Below, piece by piece: positions 7,588 to 15,220 of a stretch of DNA of 33,122 nucleotides. The stretch's first letter is position 1. The number at the start of each line of letters is the position of its first letter. The DNA lies in IMG/VR virus record IMGVR_UViG_3300032770_000072, positions 1-33,122 of that record; one strand, written 5' to 3'. Position numbers and translations under genes: made by a program. The notes beneath the pieces are model-generated. The model was not told the origin of the DNA and ran no database searches. It was given only the letters and a program-made list of their open reading frames with translations. The DNA is from a virus.

Positions 7588-8241
7588 CTACTCCCTCGGC
7601 GCCCCGCCGTCTGGCCGTCCGAGCTTCCCGGCGACCGCGGCCGCGACCCGGGCCTGGACCGATCGGGCGACATCCTCGGGCCGGGCGTATTGCTCGAAGA
7701 CCGGCCCCAGGAACGGCCGAGGAGGGATCCGAATCAAGACCGCGTGCGTTCCGGCCGGCGCGCCCTTGCCCGCCGTGGGCGTCCGGGAAAGGCCCGCGGC
7801 GGCGAGGGCGGCGAAGAGGTAGCGCCGTTGCCGGTCGGTGAAGGTGACGGAGTAGGAGCGCCCCTCCTCGTGCACTCGGGCGACGTTCACCGGATCCTGC
7901 CCGCCCTTCCGCGGTTTCGACCGGGCGACCCCGACGAAGCCTCCCTCTCCCGGGACGGCGACGACGGAGATGGAGCCGACGAGGTCGCGCGTCACCTGGA
8001 GGATCTTCGTCCCCTTGAAGCCCTCGAACCTCCGCACGGCGAGCGTCATCGGCTGGAGCGGCTTCCACTTCGCGCCCGGAGGTCCCTCGTTGTCGAAGGT
8101 TTCGACGATCTTCTTCCGGATAAATTGGAGCTCCGCGACGATCGCCTTCTGGACGAGCGGCTGAAGCTTCATCGCTCCGTCGAGGATGATCCGCGCTTTT
8201 CCCCAGTCGCTCGCCTTGTCAAGGGTGATCTCGACCTTCAT
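7588..8241 (-). CDS. Virion morphogenesis / tail completion protein (Mu gpG, P2 gpS type)
   Basis: A 217-residue protein with the signature of the phage virion morphogenesis family: an N-terminal helix pair (QKAIVAELQFIRKKIVETFDNE) followed by GPPGAKWKPLQPMTLAVRR, then a strand-rich segment and a C-terminal segment with PPRPFLGP. The longer open frame begins 11 codons earlier, but the ATG at 8241 overlaps the upstream stop as ATGA (8238..8241) and starts MKVEITLDKA, so it is the chosen start. The family helps complete the tail and join it to the head, which matches its place between the neck genes and sheath. Confidence 0.85.
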   Translation of the reverse strand: MKVEITLDKASDWGKARIILDGAMKLQPLVQKAIVAELQFIRKKIVETFDNEGPPGAKWKPLQPMTLAVRRFEGFKGTKILQVTRDLVGSISVVAVPGEGGFVGVARSKPRKGGQDPVNVARVHEEGRSYSVTFTDRQRRYLFAALAAAGLSRTPTAGKGAPAGTHAVLIRIPPRPFLGPVFEQYARPEDVARSVQARVAAAVAGKLGRPDGGAPRE

Positions 8242-8726
8242 CCCGGCGCCTCGGAGAGGGCGCGATCGTTCCATCGGACGATGACGATCCCGGCCTTCCG
8301 ATCGAGACCGATGGAGGCGGGCCGGACTTCGACCGCGTAAAGCCCTCGATTCCGGAACGCCATCACGAGCTCGCCGTCGATCGAGTAGACCGCGCGCAGG
8401 CGATCGTTGACGTTGATCAGCGGGAGCTTCGAGTCCGGATCGATGAGCTTCTGCTCCTCCAGGTCGCGGTACTCGAACGTGGTCGCGACCTTCGCCTCCG
8501 GCGAGTTCCCGGCTCCGAAGAGGCGGAGCGCGTTCTGGGTCTGGTCCTCGAACTGTCCGCGGAGCCGGATCGGGGCCTTCTCCTTCCGCTCGGAGATCCG
8601 CTTCCCGTCCTTCGTCGCGACGCGCACGGCCCCGAAGTCCGGATCGTAACCGCCGGAGGCCTTCGTCGCCGCCGTGTCGAGCTGGGCGATCTCGAGGAGG
8701 ACGGGCTTGATCAGGCGAACGCGCAT
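8238..8726 (-). CDS. Neck-region protein, unrecognised family
   Basis: A 162-residue protein between a probable head-tail adaptor and the Mu gpG-like gene. It contains a central lysine-rich segment (KDGKRISERKEKAPIRLRGQ) and a strand-rich second half (KLPLINVNDRLRAVYSIDGEL, GLYAVEVRPASIG). Size and position fit a head-closure or stopper protein, a role inferred from order only. The ATG at 8726 is preceded by GTAGGAGG at good spacing. It ends in a four-base overlap with the next gene. Confidence 0.78.
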   Translation of the reverse strand: MRVRLIKPVLLEIAQLDTAATKASGGYDPDFGAVRVATKDGKRISERKEKAPIRLRGQFEDQTQNALRLFGAGNSPEAKVATTFEYRDLEEQKLIDPDSKLPLINVNDRLRAVYSIDGELVMAFRNRGLYAVEVRPASIGLDRKAGIVIVRWNDRALSEAPG

Positions 8727-8736
8727 GGGGCCCCTC

Positions 8737-9870
8737 CTACGGCGACGAGATCCGGATCGGGCGCATGTACATCAGAAGCAGGTCGTCGATCTCCCGGTCT
8801 CCGGTCAGCGCGCCCTCCGTCGCGGCCTGGAGCTGGTAGCGCTGATCGCGGGTCCCCTCGGAGAGGATCCGGTGGCGCTTGCGTTCGTCGCGCTCGTCGC
8901 TCGCGAAACGATAGGCCTCGCGCATGACGAGGAGCTTCGTCGCGTGCCGAATCAGCTCCGGCGTGCACCCGGTCGCGGAGCCGTCCGGATCCGTGAAGCC
9001 GAAAAGCCCGGAGACGTTGACGTTTTGCACGCCGGCCGGGAAGAAGAGGTCGCGGAAGGGGACGCCGAAGAGCGGGGAATCGATCGAGGCGCTCCGCTGC
9101 CGACCGAAGATGTCCCGATAGTGGACGAATTCGATCTTCGGATCGTTCCGGTCGTCGGGCGCCGTGATGCCCGCGGTGATGTGGCGATTGAAGATCCGGA
9201 ACGACTCCGGTTCGATCGTGTTGACCACCGGGTTCCCAAGGGTGACGAGGGCGAGGGCGATGATCGGGTCGCCGAGCTGCATCGCGCGTCCGCCCGTTCC
9301 GTTGAGCGTTTGGATCTGCCATCGGGGCTCGAAGAAGCGCCCGGTCACCCGATCGACGTATTGCGACTGGAGCAGGATGAGCCGGAGGAGCCGTTCGTCC
9401 GAGACCCGTTCGCGCGAGAGCCCTTCCTCGCGCATGTCGGAGACGAGGCAGTAACCGGAGCCGAGCGTCGGCGCGACGTTCTGCAGGAGGTCGAACCGGC
9501 GGACCATGATCCCCTCGGCGCCGTTCGGCATCGTCCACGCCCATGCGATCTCGAGGCGAGACCCGGGCGGAACGGAGGGCGAGAAGGCAGAGGGCGAGAA
9601 GGCGGCCGCGTAGTGACCGGGTTGGAGCTCGCCGGTGAGCGGGTCCTGGATCTGGTCCGCGACCACGTCGCAGTCGTGCGCGAACACCTGCGTAGCGGAG
9701 CCGTCGGCGTCGAGGACCGAGACGGTGAAGGCGAGATCCGTCGGATTCGTGAGGATCGACTGAACGGTCCCCGTGTTGTCGTCGTCCACCGTCGTCGCCA
9801 TCTGGAGCCAGATGTCGATGAGTGGATTCGCGGCGGAGCTGGTCTCCGAGACGGCAATCGCGTTCCTCAC
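8737..9870 (-). CDS. Head-tail adaptor-like protein with N-terminal beta domain
   Basis: A 377-residue protein. Residues 1-130 look like a beta-rich add-on domain (IDIWLQMATTVDDDNTG, DLAFTVSVLDADG, RLEIAWAWTMPNGAEG). From about residue 145 it resembles head-tail adaptors of the gp6/connector type (CLVSDMREEGLSRERVSDE, RLILLQSQYVDRVTGRFFEP), which form the ring under the portal. The GTG start at 9870 is preceded by GATAGGCTTCGCGGG rather than a Shine-Dalgarno site. It follows the hairpin-rich gap and is the first gene of the neck-tail segment. Adaptor identity is inferred from helix pattern and order. Confidence 0.72.
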   Translation of the reverse strand: MRNAIAVSETSSAANPLIDIWLQMATTVDDDNTGTVQSILTNPTDLAFTVSVLDADGSATQVFAHDCDVVADQIQDPLTGELQPGHYAAAFSPSAFSPSVPPGSRLEIAWAWTMPNGAEGIMVRRFDLLQNVAPTLGSGYCLVSDMREEGLSRERVSDERLLRLILLQSQYVDRVTGRFFEPRWQIQTLNGTGGRAMQLGDPIIALALVTLGNPVVNTIEPESFRIFNRHITAGITAPDDRNDPKIEFVHYRDIFGRQRSASIDSPLFGVPFRDLFFPAGVQNVNVSGLFGFTDPDGSATGCTPELIRHATKLLVMREAYRFASDERDERKRHRILSEGTRDQRYQLQAATEGALTGDREIDDLLLMYMRPIRISSP

Positions 9871-9895
9871 CCCGCGAAGCCTATCCCAAACCGCC

Positions 9896-10003
9896 GCGTC
9901 GGTCCCCCGGGGGGGAGCTTCCCCGGGGAACTGACGCTTAGCCTCTCAACCCGGGCCTACCGGGTCCCCGCGCTCAGTCGCCGCTCCCTCGCAAGGGAGA
10001 GGC
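9896..10003. other. Hairpin-rich intergenic region, candidate structured RNA or regulatory element
   Basis: The 197-base gap 9871..10067 has no plausible gene but contains nested inverted repeats. One 5-base stem (9896..9900 with 9933..9937) encloses a C5G7 tract and the perfect palindrome TTCCCCGGGGAA (9919..9930). A 7-base stem (9941..9947 with 9997..10003) encloses ACCCGG/CCGGGT (9949..9965) and CTCCCT/AGGGAG (9984..9999), the last sharing a few bases with the outer stem. A T5 run on the plus strand (10055..10059) has no adjacent stem. Orientation is unknown. High GC makes chance stems common, so confidence is modest. Confidence 0.4.
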
Positions 10004-10067
10004 ATCGCGCCGAGGCTCGTGGGTTTCTCGAGGGTACCGCGCTCCCGTCCCCCTTTTTATAGTTCCT

Positions 10068-10679
10068 TCAGCCCTTCTCGCCCGGGCTCGGGGCGCGCAT
10101 CGAACGCTGGGGAACCTCCTTCTCCGGCTTCGGCCTCGGAGCGGGGGGCGGAGGCGGCTGCGAGGCGCGGGCGCGTTGCTCCCGGGCGGCGAGCCGCTGG
10201 TAGGCGGGCGAGGGTCCCTCCTTCGACGCGAGATCCTTCGTCGTGAGATCGGGCGCCTCCTTCGGCGGCTTCGGTCCGCGAAGCGTCCCGCTCGTGACGT
10301 CGCGCGCGCGAACCTCTTGCGTGGAGTGCGCGGAATGGGGCGCCGCGCGGCCCTGCATGATCGCCGCTTCGTTCTCCTGCCGCGCGATTCGTGCGGCCTC
10401 TTCGGGAGAGCAGATGTCGAAGAGCATCACCGGGTGATCGGAGACGTCCGGTTTCGCGCGCACGCCCTTCAAGTATTCGGCGACGTGCGGGTCCACCTGG
10501 TACCAACCTTTCGTCTCCTCGAAGAGGATCCCGAAGGCGGTGTAACGCCGGCAGGGCTGCCCCTTCTTCGGGGCAAAAGGCTTCATGCGGACGAGAACCC
10601 GCCGGGCCTTTCCGGCTCGCTCGGCCATCTGTCCGAGGTCTTGCCTTCGCCCGTTTCCGCCCGTCTTCTTCGTAGCCAT
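10068..10679 (-). CDS. Unknown head-cluster protein, Pro-rich C-terminus
   Basis: A 203-residue protein of unrecognised family. The open frame extends 30 codons further upstream, but ATG 10679 (MATKKTGG) is preceded by AAAGGA and the upstream extension overlaps the region just after a terminator, so the shorter form is preferred. Residues about 30-110 look folded (CRRYTAFGILFEETKGWYQV, HPVMLFDICSPEEAARIAR); the remainder is Pro/Lys/Ala-rich with a run of prolines and looks disordered. It lies between the intrinsic terminator and the hairpin-rich gap, so it may have its own promoter. Confidence 0.75.
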   Translation of the reverse strand: MATKKTGGNGRRQDLGQMAERAGKARRVLVRMKPFAPKKGQPCRRYTAFGILFEETKGWYQVDPHVAEYLKGVRAKPDVSDHPVMLFDICSPEEAARIARQENEAAIMQGRAAPHSAHSTQEVRARDVTSGTLRGPKPPKEAPDLTTKDLASKEGPSPAYQRLAAREQRARASQPPPPPAPRPKPEKEVPQRSMRAPSPGEKG

Positions 10680-10743
10680 GGGTTTTCGTCCTTTCGCGGG
10701 CCCCACCGCGGAGCCGCTCGAGGAGCCTGCACCCCCGCGGCCC

Positions 10744-10781
10744 AAAAGAAAAGGCCCCGGACGCACCATGCGCCCGAGGCC
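10744..10781 (-). terminator. Rho-independent terminator after the head gene block
   Basis: On the minus strand a 13-base stem (10769..10781 pairing with 10753..10765, two G-U wobbles, 3-base loop TGG) is followed directly by TTTTCTTTT (10752..10744). It lies 36 bases past the stop of the gene at 10818..11606. It would separate transcription of the highly expressed capsid segment from the neck and tail genes. This is the clearest intrinsic terminator in the window. Confidence 0.85.
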
Positions 10782-10817
10782 GATTCAGGTCAGAAGCCTC
10801 GAAGGCCGTCGAGGCTA

Positions 10818-11606
10818 CTACGGAACGACCGCGTAGAAGAGGTGGACCTGGAGGTGGCCCGCCGTGAGGGTCGAGAGCGCGTGCGTGCCGTCGCCCGTGA
10901 TCGTCATCTGGAGCTGCTGACCGCCGCGCGAGACGTACGGGTTGGAGCCGACCGCCGCGCCCGGAGAACCGTTCACGGAAGCCGCGCCGGTGAACACCGT
11001 GGTCGAGGCGAGGATCGCGCCCGCGGTCTCGCCGGTGTTCTGGATCGTCGCATGCGCCGAGGCGCCGGAGCCGCCGGAAAGGGCGGTGAGGACGTCGAGC
11101 TCCGTCGCGATCAATCTCGCATTCGCCGGCAGGGCCGAGCCGATGTTGAACGCCGTCCCGGAGGTCGCCGCCTGAATCGTCGCGAGCGGGATGTCGATCG
11201 TCGTGTGCTGGATCTCGCCCTGCGCGTCGCCTTCGGGCGTTCCCGCGCCGACGAGAAGGATCCATCGGCCCGTCGTAACGCCCGTGACCTGGAGCACCGA
11301 CGAGGATGCGGAGGTCGTGCTCTCGGCCTGCCACTGCCACAGATTGTAGGTGTCGAGGGCGACGGCGAGCTGGCCGTCCGCGAGGTTGTTCGGGTTCGCG
11401 GCCTCGAGCGCGGCGACATTCGCGTAGGGGTACCAGAGCGCGGCGAAGATCCGACGGAGGTAGTCGCGGAGCCGCGTCGGCGCCGTCGGCGTAGAGGTGA
11501 CCATCTCCGAGGCGGAGCCGGAGAGCCCGATCCCGCCCTCGCCGAACTCGTCGTCCACGCCGAAGGCGCCGGGTTCACCGAGAGCGCCGGGAATCAGGGT
11601 ACTCAT
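10818..11606 (-). CDS. Putative virion surface or decoration protein
   Basis: A 262-residue protein of unrecognised family. Residues 1-45 are Gly/Glu-rich and flexible; residues about 45-125 contain an aromatic patch (RRIFAALWYPYANVAALEA, YNLWQWQAE); residues about 130-262 are a strand-rich Ala/Thr/Ser/Gly domain (FNIGSALPANARLIATELDVL, GGQQLQMTITGDGTH) of the kind common in phage surface proteins. It is the last gene before the terminator, and downstream of the capsid gene. A decoration or head-fibre role is inferred from composition and place only. Confidence 0.75.
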   Translation of the reverse strand: MSTLIPGALGEPGAFGVDDEFGEGGIGLSGSASEMVTSTPTAPTRLRDYLRRIFAALWYPYANVAALEAANPNNLADGQLAVALDTYNLWQWQAESTTSASSSVLQVTGVTTGRWILLVGAGTPEGDAQGEIQHTTIDIPLATIQAATSGTAFNIGSALPANARLIATELDVLTALSGGSGASAHATIQNTGETAGAILASTTVFTGAASVNGSPGAAVGSNPYVSRGGQQLQMTITGDGTHALSTLTAGHLQVHLFYAVVP

Positions 11607-11639
11607 GTCTTTTCTCTCCGTCGTGCCTGGGGGCGGTGC

Positions 11640-12308
11640 TTACTGCGAGATGACGATGACGTTGAAGGTCACCGCGGAGAGGTTCGTCGTAGCGACAACC
11701 TCGGTCATCGGTTGCTTCGACGCGCTCTCGGCCGGGAGGTACCAGACCTTGAGCTTGTCGGCGCTGACGTTGTAGCTCGTCAGGTAACCGCCGCAGTCGG
11801 CCGGAATGATCGCGAGGATGTTCCGCGTGCTCTTCGTCGCGATCCGGAAGGACTCGAGGAAACCCGTGGTCCCTCCCGAGCCGGGATAGTTCGAGTCGCC
11901 GGTGAACGAGACGAGGTCGTGGAAGGTCGGCGCCGACGGCTGCGCGCCTGCCTCCATGCTCGCCGTCGTTCCGCTCTCGAAGTCGAAAGCGCTCGCGGCG
12001 GTCCCGCCGGTGACGACCACCTGTCCGTCGTCGTTCGACTGGATCTGAGGGAACCCGGCGGCGTTGACGAAGGCGTAGGCCGGGATCCCGTTCTGGGCGA
12101 GACCCTGGTTGATGGCGCCGCACACCTCCTGCGCCGTCGCGGCGGAGATGGAGACGAATTGCGCGGTGGAGAACGTGATGGTGACCGGGTCGTGCTGATC
12201 GACCTCGACCTCCAGCGTTTCTCCGTTCGTGAGATCGTAGTTCGCCGCGATGGTGGCGACCGCGAAAGCCGTCGCCGCCAGGCCGACCGAGAGAGCACCA
12301 AGAGTCAT
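11640..12308 (-). CDS. Putative capsid-associated protein carrying the sheath-type beta module
   Basis: A 222-residue protein directly downstream of the major capsid gene. Residues about 24-112 are recognisably the same module as residues 164-255 of the sheath protein: YDLTNGETL matches FDLSNGQTL, FVSISAATAQEVCGAIN matches FVSIAAATAAEVAAVIN, and VVVTGGTAASAFDF matches LVIYGGTAASTLGF. Residues about 125-222 form a second strand-rich domain (FHDLVSFTGDSNYPGSGG, LAIIPADCGGYLT). The first 22 residues are hydrophobic and Ala-rich, but there is only one charge-poor segment and no clear cleavage site, so this may be a strand rather than a signal. Position suggests a head decoration protein. Confidence 0.8.
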   Translation of the reverse strand: MTLGALSVGLAATAFAVATIAANYDLTNGETLEVEVDQHDPVTITFSTAQFVSISAATAQEVCGAINQGLAQNGIPAYAFVNAAGFPQIQSNDDGQVVVTGGTAASAFDFESGTTASMEAGAQPSAPTFHDLVSFTGDSNYPGSGGTTGFLESFRIATKSTRNILAIIPADCGGYLTSYNVSADKLKVWYLPAESASKQPMTEVVATTNLSAVTFNVIVISQ

Positions 12309-12348
12309 GTTCGTCGAGCTCCTTTAGGGGTGGGGGCGTCCGGGTTGC

Positions 12349-13308
12349 CTACGCCGAGACCTGCACGTTGATGGCCTTTACGACGGCCGTTTCCTCCGCG
12401 AAGCGCATGTCGAAGCGGAGGGACGCGACGATGATCACGACGCCGGCGCTGACGTCCTTGTCGGACTCCATCCGGATCTCGCGCCAGATGCCCACGGTGA
12501 CGTTCTTCGGGTCGGAGAGGATCACGTCCGTATCGTTCGAGTCGTCTCCGAGATCGGTCGGGAAGAGCGGGACCTTCACCACCGGGATCCCGGAGTACGA
12601 CGCTTCCCCGCCTTCGAGGAAGTAGGTGTCGCCGCCCGGAGTCTGCCGGCTCGCGATCGTGTCGCGGTAATCGATCTCCGCGTAGTTGTGCGTCAGGTAC
12701 TTCAGCAGCGTCGAGTTCCGGAGGAACGGCGTGGGCATGCTCTTCAGCATGTTCTTCAGCACGTTCTTGTTGAGCGATTGCTGCTGAGCATCGACGACGT
12801 TCGACGTCGCCTGGACGAGCATGCCTCCCGCCGGGAGGTTCGCGAGGAACGGGTCCGTGGACGTCGGGTCGCCCTGGACCACGACCTCGTCCATGTCGCG
12901 CGAGATCGCCTCGCCCATCAACTGCATGATCGTTTGCTTGAGCTGGTCGCGCTCGATGTTGTCCTCGAGCACCTCGTTGGGGAGCCGGACTTCGGCCTTG
13001 AACAGCGCGGCGTCGAGCTCGACGTTGGTGAGGTTCGGCTTCGCCCGGTCGCCTGCCGCCAACGCGACGCCCTCGGTACCGGCCCGCAGGATCCGCGATG
13101 CGAAGCGGATCTTCGGGACCTCCATCTTGAAGCTCTTCATCGGCGTCACCGTCGCGAGCTTCAGCACCACGCTCTCGTCGATGAGGATCCGCATGAACTT
13201 CTGCGCGGTCTCCGGCTGGAGAATACCGCCGCCCGAGGTCAAGTCGGACAGAGCCAGATCCGCCTTCTCGAGGAAGGTCATGTTGGGGAGAAAACCGTTC
13301 GTGGACAT
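12349..13308 (-). CDS. Major capsid protein (HK97 fold)
   Basis: A 319-residue protein that fits the HK97-fold major capsid families in length and pattern: an N-terminal helix region (FLEKADLALSDLTSGGGILQP), AQKFMRILIDESVVLKLATV, then the E-loop/P-domain-like parts (KSFKMEVPKIRFASRIL, EVRLPNEVLEDNIERDQLKQ) and the A-domain-like end (IPVVKVPLFPTD, VGIWREIRMESDKDVSAGVV). It lies directly after scaffold and protease genes, which is the canonical order. An ATG at 13308 follows AAAGAAAGG at workable spacing. The protein has only a short N-terminal delta-like region, consistent with a separate scaffold. Confidence 0.92.
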   Translation of the reverse strand: MSTNGFLPNMTFLEKADLALSDLTSGGGILQPETAQKFMRILIDESVVLKLATVTPMKSFKMEVPKIRFASRILRAGTEGVALAAGDRAKPNLTNVELDAALFKAEVRLPNEVLEDNIERDQLKQTIMQLMGEAISRDMDEVVVQGDPTSTDPFLANLPAGGMLVQATSNVVDAQQQSLNKNVLKNMLKSMPTPFLRNSTLLKYLTHNYAEIDYRDTIASRQTPGGDTYFLEGGEASYSGIPVVKVPLFPTDLGDDSNDTDVILSDPKNVTVGIWREIRMESDKDVSAGVVIIVASLRFDMRFAEETAVVKAINVQVSA

Positions 13309-13335
13309 GGGACGCTTACCTTTCTTTCTCGCTGA

Positions 13336-14379
13336 TCAGCGCCGCGCGCCGGCGAAGTCGGTTCTGTCGGACTTTGCGCGAATCGGGTTGTTGAGGTCGA
13401 TCGGCCACGAGACGCCGCGCGCCGGGGCCGTGCCCGAGGGGGCTTCGGTCGGGTTCGCGTTCCGCGGACCCACGCGCTTCGCCATCTCGGCGAGCTCGGA
13501 GCGGAGCTTCGCGTTGTCGGCGACGATGGACTCGCTCGACTTGGTCAGCTCCTCGAGCGTCGCGCTGACCTCGGCGAGCTCCCTCGCGATGGCCCGATCG
13601 GCGACGTGCACCGCGCCCGCGTTCTTCCGGACCTTCTCGGTCTTGAGCTCGCGCGCGATCTGCGAGAGCGAGGAGATCGCGGCGTTGAGGCGCTGGAGCC
13701 GCTCCTTCGCCATCTTGCGACCGGCCTTCGCGACGTACGCCGCGAGGGCTTTCGCCATCTCCTCGGCGTCCTTCTTCTTCTCGTCGGCGCTCTTCTGCGA
13801 GCCCTGCGCGGTGACGCCGCCGTTCTCGGAGACGCCGTCGAGGTCGGCCTTCGTCTTCCCGTCGCCCGCCGGCTGCCCGCCGTACTGAGCGAGAAGCGCC
13901 GAGAGCTTCTGGGAGACCGCGCCGATCGCGGTGACGACGGACTCGGGAACGGCGGGCCCGGTCGCCTTCTCGTCCGAATCGGCCGCCTTCACCTGGTCGG
14001 CGAGATCGACGATCTCCTCCGCGATCGAGGAGAGGGCCGCCATGAGCTGGTCCTTCACCTGCGGCTGCATCGGCGGGAGTTTTTCTTTCGTCCCGGCGGC
14101 GGCACCCTGCCCGCCTTGCGTCGGCGCGCCTGCTCCGTCGGGAGAGCTCCCGCCGGGCGGCGTGCCGGCGGCGGCGGCCGCGTTCTCCGCGGTGCCCTGC
14201 TCCGGCCCTTTCGTCACGTTCGTCTTGCCCGGCATGGGATCCCTCTTCGTCACGAGGAACGTTCTCTGGTTCGCGGCGCGATCGACGAGCGAGACCTCAC
14301 GCACCACCATCCCGAAGAGGCGAGCCTTGGCGCCTTCCGGCTCCTCGTTCTCGCCGTCCTTCTCGTTGACCTCGCCCAC
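13336..14379 (-). CDS. Capsid scaffold protein with N-terminal XkdF-type tail motif
   Basis: A 347-residue protein. Residues about 25-46 contain VREVSLVDRAANQRTFLV, the segment that normally ends XkdF-type phage proteases. The rest has a Gly/Pro/Ala-rich linker (about 55-100) and long charged helices (about 105-310, for example KKDAEEMAKALAAYVAKAGR and KERLQRLNAAISSLSQIARE) likely to form coiled coils, as scaffolds do. The GTG start at 14379 lacks a strong ribosome-binding site. Placement between protease and capsid supports a scaffolding role. How the displaced motif arose is discussed as a finding. Confidence 0.82.
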   Translation of the reverse strand: MGEVNEKDGENEEPEGAKARLFGMVVREVSLVDRAANQRTFLVTKRDPMPGKTNVTKGPEQGTAENAAAAAGTPPGGSSPDGAGAPTQGGQGAAAGTKEKLPPMQPQVKDQLMAALSSIAEEIVDLADQVKAADSDEKATGPAVPESVVTAIGAVSQKLSALLAQYGGQPAGDGKTKADLDGVSENGGVTAQGSQKSADEKKKDAEEMAKALAAYVAKAGRKMAKERLQRLNAAISSLSQIARELKTEKVRKNAGAVHVADRAIARELAEVSATLEELTKSSESIVADNAKLRSELAEMAKRVGPRNANPTEAPSGTAPARGVSWPIDLNNPIRAKSDRTDFAGARR

Positions 14380-14443
14380 GGCCTAACCGTATCAGCGCGG
14401 AATTCGCGCACAAGAGGGTACCGATTGGAGGGTGGCGGCGAGA

Positions 14444-15220
14444 CTACTGAACGGGAACGCGCTGGGCCCAGCCGCCGATCGAGAAACCGGTGAGGTCCCC
14501 GTCCTTGATCTGCTTCCAAAGGGCGTCGTTCAGCACGTGAACGGCCATCACCCACGTCCCCGCTTTGACGGTCTGCCCGCCCATCGAAAAGTCGGCCGGC
14601 GCGATGTAGCTCTCGACCGTCACCGCCGACTGGTTGATGAGCGTCGCGTGCATGTGCCCGATGTTTTGGAAGTCTTCGAGATACCGGTGGCAGGCGCCCT
14701 CAATCTCCGCGGCGGAGTAGATGTCGCCCTGGGAATCGACGACCTCCGGCTCCAGCACGATTCCGTAGACGATCTGTTTTTCGGGCGTTTCGATGCCCCC
14801 CTCGTCCTTCCGGAGGAAGCGGACCTCCTTCGGCTTCCGAGCGGCGACCGGGAAGTCCGCGTGCTTCGAGAGCGGGACGAGGCGCGTCGCAGCCCGCGGC
14901 GGAACGGCGCTCGCGAACACCGAGCCCTCGGCGCCGGCGATCTTCCAGACGCGCGCCCCCTCCGCCTCGAGCGCCTCGACGAGACCGGGCGCGTCCTCGA
15001 ACGAGAGCACCCGGCCCTCCCGGTCCGACATCGCGAGCTTCGTCAAGCGCACGGCCTCCGGGACCGTGCACCCCTCGTGAGTGACGACGAGCCGGGAGGG
15101 ACCGAGCGCTTTCTCGAGGCTCTCGAGCGCGCCGGCGAGCGCCCGAAGGCCCGCCGGCGTCCCGACCATCTCGCGCTCGAGTAGCGCGAAGGCCCCGTGT
15201 TCGTCGCTCGCGAACCGCAC
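14444..15220 (-). CDS. Prohead protease, XkdF-like (Peptidase S78-2 family)
   Basis: A 258-residue protein whose C-terminal half (about residues 145-258) matches the XkdF-like phage serine protease family: QIVYGIVLEPEVVDSQGDIY, then an acidic helix, NIGHMHATLINQSAVTVESYI, VKAGTWVMAVHVLNDALW and DLTGFSIGGWAQ. H174 in the HMH segment and S181 or S186 nearby are candidate catalytic residues. The N-terminal 140 residues are an unrelated-looking alpha/beta region with no recognised family. The GTG start overlaps the upstream stop by one base (TAGTG). The enzyme would cleave scaffold and capsid parts during head maturation. Confidence 0.85.
   Translation of the reverse strand: MRFASDEHGAFALLEREMVGTPAGLRALAGALESLEKALGPSRLVVTHEGCTVPEAVRLTKLAMSDREGRVLSFEDAPGLVEALEAEGARVWKIAGAEGSVFASAVPPRAATRLVPLSKHADFPVAARKPKEVRFLRKDEGGIETPEKQIVYGIVLEPEVVDSQGDIYSAAEIEGACHRYLEDFQNIGHMHATLINQSAVTVESYIAPADFSMGGQTVKAGTWVMAVHVLNDALWKQIKDGDLTGFSIGGWAQRVPVQ

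Noticed and set aside
6442-8340. 632-codon plus-strand open frame
   Set aside because: Antisense to the TIG protein and Mu gpG-like genes, both supported by family patterns and coupled starts.
10050-10062. T5 run on the plus strand as a terminator
   Set aside because: No stable stem directly precedes it and no plus-strand gene ends nearby.
9871-10067. tRNA gene or known large phage RNA in the gap
   Set aside because: No cloverleaf with an anticodon arm and T-loop consensus could be laid out, and no conserved segment of a named RNA family was recognised.
10176-12371. 731-codon plus-strand open frame
   Set aside because: It crosses four minus-strand genes and the terminator, and is Arg/Gly/Asp-rich as expected of an antisense frame in GC-rich DNA.
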